DNA of 37,740 nucleotides from DASXMT01 sp035552655 (lineage in GTDB: Bacteria > Actinomycetota > Acidimicrobiia > Acidimicrobiales > RAAP-2), in assembly GCA_035552655.1 (NCBI GenBank), contig DASZLD010000048.1, positions 1-37,740 of the forward strand, written 5' to 3'. Positions 32,749 to 37,740 of this stretch are shown here, piece after piece (position 1 is the stretch's first letter; each line of letters opens with the position of its first letter). The notes under the pieces were generated by a model, which saw nothing but the letters and a program-made list of their open reading frames with translations, was not told the DNA's origin and ran no database searches. A program made the position numbers and the translations under genes.

Positions 32749-33084
32749 ATGCAATACATGTTGATCATCCACAACGATCCCGAACTGCACCCCCAGCCCG
32801 GCGGCCCAGGGTGGGACGAGCTGATGGCCGCCTACGCCGCCTTCGGCGAGCAGCTGGGCGAGTACACCGGAGCCCCGCTCAACGACCCGAGCACGGCCAC
32901 CACCATCCGGGTGCGGGACGGCAAGACCTTGACGGTCGACGGTCCCTTCGCCGAGACCAAGGAGTGGATGTCGGGCTATTACGTCATCGAGTGCGACGAG
33001 CTCGACCAGGCCCTCAAGGCGGCGGCCATGGTGCCATCGGCCCAGTACGGCTCCGTTGAGGTCCGACCCGTGGCGGAGATGTAG
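32749..33084 (+). CDS. YCII-related (DGPF) protein
   Basis: 111 aa from ATG 32749, with GAGGAG about 7 nt upstream. Ferredoxin-like YCII fold: the N-terminal strand MQYMLIIHNDPE, WDELMAAYAAFGEQL, the signature DGPFAETKEWMSGYYVIE, and the C-terminal GSVEVRPV. The biochemical role is unsettled. The gene lies 17 nt before an ECF42 sigma factor; in ECF42 systems the DGPF gene is the main or only target of the sigma factor, so the pair is typical. Confidence 0.92.
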   Translation: MQYMLIIHNDPELHPQPGGPGWDELMAAYAAFGEQLGEYTGAPLNDPSTATTIRVRDGKTLTVDGPFAETKEWMSGYYVIECDELDQALKAAAMVPSAQYGSVEVRPVAEM

Positions 33085-33101
33085 ATCTGGAACCTGTTGA
33101 C

Positions 33102-34379
33102 GTGCATGGCCGCGGCGGTCCGGTGGACGAGGCACTCGAGCTCGCCTACCGGACCGATCGCGGCCGCGTCCTGGCCTGTCTGATCGGCATCGTCAAGGAC
33201 TTCGACCTGGCCGAGGACGCGCTCCAGGATGCGTTCGCCGCCGCCGCCACCACGTGGCCGCAGAACGGGATCCCCGTCAATCCGGCCGGTTGGTTGGTGA
33301 CCACGGCCCGACGCAAGGTGGTCGACCGGTTGCGACGGGCCGCGGCGGCCGAGCGACGACACCGGGTGTGGGGCGAACTGTCCATCGCCTGGGAAACCGG
33401 CGAGGTCACCGGGCCCATCGCCGACGACCGCCTTCGACTCATCTTCACCTGCTGCCATCCCGCATTGTCGCTCGAGGCCCGGGTGGCCTTGACGCTGCGC
33501 TCGCTGGGCGGCCTCACCACCGAGGAGGTGGCCCGGGCCTTCCTCACCTCTGCGCCGGCGCTGGCCCAACGGATCGTCCGGGCCAAGCGAAAGATCCGTC
33601 AGGCCGGCATCGCCTATCGGGTGCCGCCGCCCGACGAGCTGCCCGAGCGGCTGGACGCCGTGCTCACCGTCATCTACCTCATCTTCAATGCGGGCTACCT
33701 GGCCGGCAGCGGCACCGAGCTCGTGCGGGTGGACCTGTGCGACGAGGCCCTCCGGCTGGCCGGCCTGGTGGTCGATCTGCTCCCTGGCCAGCCCGAGCCA
33801 CTGGGCTTGGCTGCCTTGTTGCACTTCCAGGACTCCCGGCGCTCTGCTCGGGTCGACGGTGCCGGGCAGCCGCTGACGCTCGAGGAACAGGACCGAGAGC
33901 AGTGGGACAAAGACAAGGCCAACGCCGGGTTCGCCCTGCTCGACCGGGCTCAGGGCATGGGGGCAGCCGGTCCCCATCAACTGAAGGCAGCCATCGGCGC
34001 GCTGCACACCGGTGCACCCAGTGCGAGCCTGACCGATTGGGCCACCATCGTCCTGCTCTACGACCGCCTGCTGGAGTGGGAGCCGACGCCGATCGTCCAC
34101 CTCAACCGGGCCGTGGCCGTGGCCATGGCCGACGCACCGGCGGCCGGACTGGCCATCCTGGACGATGCCGACCTCAGCGCCCAGCTCGACGCCTATCACC
34201 TGTTCCACTCCACCCGGGCCGACCTGCTCCGCCGGTCCGGTCGGCTCGATGAGGCGGCCATCGCCTACCGCCGAGCCCGCAGCCTCACCGACAACGCCGT
34301 CGAGCAGAGCTTCCTGGGCCGCCGGCTCGACGAGCTGGCTCGCTCGGCCGACGACCCGACCCCGACGGTCAACCGATAA
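33102..34379 (+). CDS. ECF42-type sigma factor with TPR-containing C-terminal domain
   Basis: 425 aa from GTG 33102; GTG 33123 is an alternative start that would give VDEALELAYR. Sigma region 2 includes VLACLIGIVKDFDLAEDALQDAFAAA and PAGWLVTTARRKVVDRLRR. The FTCCHPALSLEARVALTLRSLGGL block is the ECF42 signature before region 4. The long C-terminal half (about 190-425) carries VIYLIFNAGYLAGSG, ALLHFQDSRR, HLNRAVAVAMADAP and TPR-like repeats ending in RRSGRLDEAAIAYRRA; it is needed for ECF42 activity in studied cases. No anti-sigma gene is present. The partner YCII gene lies just upstream. The 3' ends of this gene and the next one overlap by 11 bp. Confidence 0.92.
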   Translation: MHGRGGPVDEALELAYRTDRGRVLACLIGIVKDFDLAEDALQDAFAAAATTWPQNGIPVNPAGWLVTTARRKVVDRLRRAAAAERRHRVWGELSIAWETGEVTGPIADDRLRLIFTCCHPALSLEARVALTLRSLGGLTTEEVARAFLTSAPALAQRIVRAKRKIRQAGIAYRVPPPDELPERLDAVLTVIYLIFNAGYLAGSGTELVRVDLCDEALRLAGLVVDLLPGQPEPLGLAALLHFQDSRRSARVDGAGQPLTLEEQDREQWDKDKANAGFALLDRAQGMGAAGPHQLKAAIGALHTGAPSASLTDWATIVLLYDRLLEWEPTPIVHLNRAVAVAMADAPAAGLAILDDADLSAQLDAYHLFHSTRADLLRRSGRLDEAAIAYRRARSLTDNAVEQSFLGRRLDELARSADDPTPTVNR

Positions 34380-34890
34380 GGCGCAACTGGGAGCGGAACA
34401 GCTCGGTCTGATGCACGTAGTGCTCAGCCCCGATGGCGATCCCGGCCAAGGTGTCCGGCGTCGCCTCCCGCAGCTTGGCCGGAACCCCCAGGGCCACCGA
34501 ACCGGTGGGCACGATCATCTTGTCGGGGACCACCGCGTTGGACCCCACCACTCCTCCGGTGCGCACGATGGCGTCGTGCAGCACCACCGACGCGCTCCCC
34601 ACCAGACATCCGTCTTCGATCGTGCACCCCTCGAGATGGACCAGATGGCCCACCACGCAGTCGTCACCGATGCGCGTGGGGGTGAACACCGTGGTGTGCA
34701 CGATCGACCCGTCCTGGATCGAGGTGCGTGCTCCGACCCGGATCTCGCCCCCGTCCCCCCGGAGGACGGCACAGGGCCAGACCGAGGACTGCGCGCCGAT
34801 GGTCACATTGCCGATGATCACCGCGTCGGGGTGGATGAACGCCGTCTCGTCGATGGTCGGTACCAGGTCACCCAGGGCATAGATCGGCAC
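34369..34890 (-). CDS. Gamma-carbonic-anhydrase-like hexapeptide-repeat protein
   Basis: 173 aa from GTG 34890, with AAGGAGC about 6 nt upstream. Left-handed beta-helix: the repeats ADAVIIGNVTIG-like, RVGARTSIQDGSIVH, RIGDDCVVGHLVHLEGCTIEDGCLVGS and VVGSNAVVPD, then a C-terminal helix. H65 and H82 match two of the zinc ligands of gamma-carbonic anhydrases. At the third position (normally the His of 'LHGC') the sequence is LEGC (E87), although H85 is close. Carbonic-anhydrase activity is therefore uncertain. Convergent with the ECF42 gene, with an 11-bp overlap. Confidence 0.85.
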   Translation of the reverse strand: MPIYALGDLVPTIDETAFIHPDAVIIGNVTIGAQSSVWPCAVLRGDGGEIRVGARTSIQDGSIVHTTVFTPTRIGDDCVVGHLVHLEGCTIEDGCLVGSASVVLHDAIVRTGGVVGSNAVVPDKMIVPTGSVALGVPAKLREATPDTLAGIAIGAEHYVHQTELFRSQLRLIG

Positions 34891-35058
34891 ATCCGCTCCT
34901 TCGTTCCTCAACTCGTCGGCCTTGTCCTCGCCAGCCAGGCGCAGGGCCCACGGCGACGGTGCCGACCAGGATGCCACCTGATCAGCGGGTGATCCGCGTG
35001 GTCTCGGCCAGGCGGGGGTATACCTGACGGGCAAGCAACGGGCGAAGGGGTAGTGATG

Positions 35059-35682
35059 ATGGTTCGCAGAGGGCTGCAGATCGGATGCGCAGTAGTGCTG
35101 GCCGGCGCGGCGGCCGCCGCCTGCAGCAGCACCCCGAACGCGTCGAATACCACCAAGACCACGACCAGCACCACCGTCAAGAAACACCCCACGACCACAA
35201 CCAGCGCACCCACCACCACGGTGGCTCCTTCCACCAGCACCAGCTCCCCGACCACCACGGCGGCGGGCGTTCCCCCCTGTGCGTCGGGCCAGCTGTCCGT
35301 GGCCGTCGGCCAGTCCCAGGGTGCGGCGGGTTCCCTGATCGTGCCGCTGGTGTTCACCAACACCGGAAGCACCACCTGCTCGCTCCAGGGCTATCCCGGC
35401 GTTTCCATCGTGGGAGCCAACGGAGCCCAGCTGGGTGCGGCCGCGGCCCGGACCGGACAGGCCACACCGTTGGTCTCCCTCCCGGCAGGGCAAACCACGA
35501 CGGCCATCTTCCGCCAGGCCAATCCGGGCATCCTCAACTGCACACCCGTCTCGGCCACGGGATTCCGCGTCTATCCCCCCAATCAGACCGCGGCGCTCTT
35601 CGCTGCCGACTCGTCCCTCACCACCTGTCCCGGTAATCCTCAGGAGTCGCCCCAGATATCTCCGGTGGGCACGGCCCCCTGA
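35059..35682 (+). CDS. Lipoprotein with DUF4232-like domain
   Basis: 207 aa from ATG 35059; GTG 35053 and ATG 35056 are alternatives, and AAGGGG spacing (8 nt) favours 35059. A lipoprotein signal peptide ends at a lipobox with C22 (AAAAACSS). Residues about 25-72 form a Thr/Ser/Pro-rich linker (TTKTTTSTTV, TTTTSAPTTT), likely extended and cell-wall spanning. From about 75 a beta-sandwich of DUF4232 type follows: SVAVGQSQGAAGSLIVPLVF, TNTGSTTCSLQGYPGVSIVG, and a C-terminal SLTTCPGN. Cysteine pairs suggest a disulfide. Function unknown. Confidence 0.8.
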   Translation: MVRRGLQIGCAVVLAGAAAAACSSTPNASNTTKTTTSTTVKKHPTTTTSAPTTTVAPSTSTSSPTTTAAGVPPCASGQLSVAVGQSQGAAGSLIVPLVFTNTGSTTCSLQGYPGVSIVGANGAQLGAAAARTGQATPLVSLPAGQTTTAIFRQANPGILNCTPVSATGFRVYPPNQTAALFAADSSLTTCPGNPQESPQISPVGTAP

Positions 35683-35718
35683 CCGGAGGGGTGCCCGGCG
35701 ACGAGAGCCGACAGCGGC

Positions 35719-36642
35719 CTACGACCACTCCTTGGAGACGGCAGCCGAGTGGCGCCAGTCAGCCAGCAGGGTTCGGATGGCGGTGATCAGCGACAGCGGT
35801 TGATCGAGCATCACGTGATGGTGGGCCAGAGGGATCTCGATCACCGGCGCGTTGCGACCCAGCTTCTCGTACATGAAAGTCCCGATGTCCGGAGTGACCA
35901 GACCGAACTGGGCGCGCAACAGGGCCACGCGGCACGAGACGGCGGAGAGCAGGTCGGGGTCGGGGCGCTCGAAGCCGTCGTGGAAGGCCGGATCGAACTT
36001 CCAGCTCCAACCGCCGGGGACCGGGTGTACCGAGGTCCGGGCCACGTGGTCGATCACGTAGGGAAGCGAATCGGGCTGATCGGGCACCGGGTGGAACCGG
36101 GCCAGGGCAGCCTCCAAGGTGGGATAGACGCGCAGCGGGCCGAAGACACCCTGATCTCGGGCGGCCGTTTCCTCGGGTGAGAAGTCCCAGACAGGCGAGT
36201 CGACAATGATGACCCCTTTCATCCGGTCCCCCGAGGTGGCTGCGGCCCGGATGGCAGCCAGGCCCCCCATGCTGTGGGCCACGACCACGGGCGGCTCGGG
36301 TCCGGTCAGCTCCGCGGCCACGGCGACGATCTCGCGCCCCCATTCGGTGAAGGTGTACCGATCCCGCCTTCCGCTGTCACCATGGCCGGACAGGTCGATC
36401 GCGGCGACACTGCACTCGCCGGCCAGGAATGGCGCCACGTGGTCCCACCAGCGGCTGTGGGCACCACCCCCGTGCACCAGCACCACCCCCGGGCAGGTGC
36501 GATCGCCCCAGCGGCGAAAGGCGATCGAGCACCCGTCGACCGAGACGTGCTCGGTGGCCACGGCTGCGTCCAACGCCCACCGGAACCAGGCGGGAGCGTC
36601 CGTCGCCGGGCTCTCTAGGTTGTCGAGGTCCAGGTCGGGCAT
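35719..36642 (-). CDS. Alpha/beta hydrolase
   Basis: 307 aa from ATG 36642. The oxyanion-hole strand VVLVHGGGAHSRWW (53-66), IDLSGHGDSGRRD, the nucleophile elbow VAHSMGG (S124), and near the C-terminus the catalytic His in PLAHHHVMLDQP. The acid residue is probably the Asp of LVTPDIGTF. The first 30 residues are a polar extension. No signal peptide. Substrate unknown; the fold is shared by esterases, epoxide hydrolases and dehalogenases. The start is supported by TAGAAT 8 nt upstream (leaderless). Divergent from ahcY across 222 bp. Confidence 0.88.
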   Translation of the reverse strand: MPDLDLDNLESPATDAPAWFRWALDAAVATEHVSVDGCSIAFRRWGDRTCPGVVLVHGGGAHSRWWDHVAPFLAGECSVAAIDLSGHGDSGRRDRYTFTEWGREIVAVAAELTGPEPPVVVAHSMGGLAAIRAAATSGDRMKGVIIVDSPVWDFSPEETAARDQGVFGPLRVYPTLEAALARFHPVPDQPDSLPYVIDHVARTSVHPVPGGWSWKFDPAFHDGFERPDPDLLSAVSCRVALLRAQFGLVTPDIGTFMYEKLGRNAPVIEIPLAHHHVMLDQPLSLITAIRTLLADWRHSAAVSKEWS

Positions 36643-36650
36643 ACCCGGGG

Positions 36651-36656
36651 ATTCTA
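36651..36656 (-). promoter_or_regulatory. -10 element, leaderless hydrolase promoter
   Basis: TAGAAT on the minus strand, 8 nt before ATG 36642; the same layout as the LysR promoter. Confidence 0.5.
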
Positions 36657-36738
36657 GGGAATGGCGGGGAGTGTCCCTCAGGCCCCCCGCGGCCAGGCAT
36701 CCTCTGCCTGTTGGCTCGGTTCGCCGGTGCCCTTGCGC

Positions 36739-36864
36739 TAGCGTTGAGGGGCCGAGAGCCCTCGGCATCCCAACCGGATGGGCAGCCCACCGCCCTGTTC
36801 CGGGCTCTGCCTCACCTCACTCGCGCCGCCCGACGACCCGGCCGGCCCAGCACAAGGAGATCGC
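36739..36864 (+). promoter_or_regulatory. ahcY promoter -10 and structured 5' leader
   Basis: TAGCGT (36739-36744) is a good -10, which puts the start of transcription near 36751, about 114 nt before ATG 36865. Three hairpins follow in series: GCCGAG-AGCC-CTCGGC (36751-36766), CATCC-caacc-GGATG (36766-36780), and GGCAGCCC with GGGCTCTGCC (36781-36811, two-base bulge). An unpaired C-rich stretch then leads to the AAGGAGA ribosome site. Most other promoters nearby give leaderless mRNAs, so a long structured leader here stands out. It does not match the SAH-riboswitch core I know. Confidence 0.45.
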
Positions 36865-37740
36865 ATGACCAGCGACCAGAACCGCCCCGCCTTCAAGGTG
36901 GCCGACCTGTCGCTTGCGGAGTTCGGCCGCAAGGAGATCGTGCTGGCCGAGCACGAGATGCCCGGCCTCATGGCCATGCGGGCCGAGTTCGGCACCGAAA
37001 AGCCCCTCCAGGGAGCCCGGATCACCGGTTCGCTGCACATGACCGTCCAGACCGCTGTCCTGATCGAGACGCTGACCGCCCTGGGGGCCGAGGTGCGGTG
37101 GGCCAGCTGCAACATCTTTTCCACCCAGGATCACGCTGCCGCCGCCGTGGCCGTGGGCCCCGATGGCACGGTGGACGACCCCCAGGGCGTGCCCGTGTTC
37201 GCCTGGAAGGGCGAGAGCCTGGAGGAGTACTGGTGGTGCACCGAGCAGGCCCTGGTGTGGCCGGGTGAGGGACCCACCATGATCCTCGACGACGGTGGCG
37301 ATGCCACCCTGTTGGTGCACAAGGGAGTCGAGTTCGAAAAGACCGGCGCCGTGCCCGACCCCTCCACCGCCGACTCCGAGGAGTTCGGCGTGGTCCTCAC
37401 CGTGCTCACCGCCAGCCTGGCGGAAGACGGTCAACGGTGGACCACCATCGCCAACGGCATCAAAGGTGTCTCCGAGGAGACGACGACCGGGGTCCACCGT
37501 CTCATCGAGATGGAGCGCAATAACGAGCTCCTGTTCCCGGCCATCAACGTCAATGACGCGGTGACCAAGTCGAAGTTCGACAACAAGTACGGCTGCCGTC
37601 ACTCGCTGATCGACGGCATCAACCGGGCCACCGACGTGCTCATCGGGGGCAAGGTGGCCGTGGTCTGTGGGTACGGCGACGTGGGCAAGGGATGCTCCGA
37701 CTCGCTGCGGGGCCAAGGGGCCCGGGTCATCGTCACCGAA
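36865..37740 (+). CDS. ahcY: Adenosylhomocysteinase, 5' part
   Basis: Hydrolyses S-adenosylhomocysteine to adenosine and homocysteine in the methyl cycle. ATG 36865 has AAGGAGA 6-7 nt upstream. 292 codons are in the window and the frame is open at the end; the full family length in actinobacteria is about 480-495 residues. Seen: FKVADLSLAEFGRKEI, EHEMPGLMAMR, ITGSLHMTVQTAVLIETL, WASCNIFSTQDHAAAA, TMILDDGGDATLL, and the NAD-binding part VAVVCGYGDVGKGCSDSL near the cut. The insertion EYWWCTEQALVWP is usual for the bacterial and plant-type enzyme. Its leader is structured (see the preceding entry). Confidence 0.97.
   Translation, partial: MTSDQNRPAFKVADLSLAEFGRKEIVLAEHEMPGLMAMRAEFGTEKPLQGARITGSLHMTVQTAVLIETLTALGAEVRWASCNIFSTQDHAAAAVAVGPDGTVDDPQGVPVFAWKGESLEEYWWCTEQALVWPGEGPTMILDDGGDATLLVHKGVEFEKTGAVPDPSTADSEEFGVVLTVLTASLAEDGQRWTTIANGIKGVSEETTTGVHRLIEMERNNELLFPAINVNDAVTKSKFDNKYGCRHSLIDGINRATDVLIGGKVAVVCGYGDVGKGCSDSLRGQGARVIVTE

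Noticed and set aside
36751..36864. Classical SAH riboswitch upstream of ahcY
   Set aside because: The conserved GAGGNGCGCUGC ... GGCUCG ... CAACGGCGCUC core is not present, although hairpins exist.

Overview
The window is a high-GC, densely coded chromosomal segment of an actinobacterium. F420/LLM-type oxidoreductases, an ImuA/ImuB/DnaE2 mutasome with a mycobacterial-type LexA box, a FolP2-like DHPS paralogue, ECF41 and ECF42 sigma factors and PAC2 point to Actinomycetota. An Acidimicrobiia-like lineage is possible, but this is a guess. At least nine genes have a TANNNT -10 hexamer 6-8 nt before the start codon, so leaderless mRNAs appear common.

Layout. 1-114: tail of a VOC-family gene. 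154-376 (minus): a highly structured, pseudoknotted non-coding RNA candidate that carries a near-perfect 16-nt complement of the 16S rRNA 3' end. I think it belongs to the raiA-motif class; this comes from memory and is unverified. 498-5607: an SOS cassette (LexA box, imuA, a strongly reduced imuB, dnaE2). 5626-8264 (minus): holA, folP2-like, and a separate thioredoxin-TPR gene. 8374-11340: phosphotransferase, PAC2 and LLM oxidoreductase in one operon. 11379-13621 (minus): DHA2 drug exporter plus MerR regulator with a double operator. 13719-16226 (minus): leuS. 16438-16514: tRNA-Ala(GGC) abutting a decayed transposase.

16915-26723 is an accessory-looking, stress-type region: ArsR with two SRPBCC proteins, VOC, ECF41 sigma, DUF488, two more DHA2 exporters (one a close paralogue of the first and carrying a similar MerR-like box), an AhpD-like protein, an NTF2-like protein, LysR, an unrecognised protein and a small membrane protein. 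26765-28578: an FSP1/NDH-2-like flavoprotein divergent from MarR, with palindromic operators between them. 28649-30289: a secreted PknH-sensor-like protein and an SDR epimerase. 30305-32547 (minus): a ferritin-like diiron protein and an LLM oxidoreductase. 32749-34379: the YCII/ECF42 pair. 34369-36642: gamma-carbonic-anhydrase-like protein, DUF4232-type lipoprotein, alpha/beta hydrolase. 36751-37740: a structured leader and the 5' part of ahcY, which runs off the end.

The best candidates for something new are the minus-strand RNA at the left end, the minimal ImuB, the ahcY leader and the MerR-box pair that links two exporters. No CRISPR array, rRNA gene, intact mobile element or phage gene is visible.
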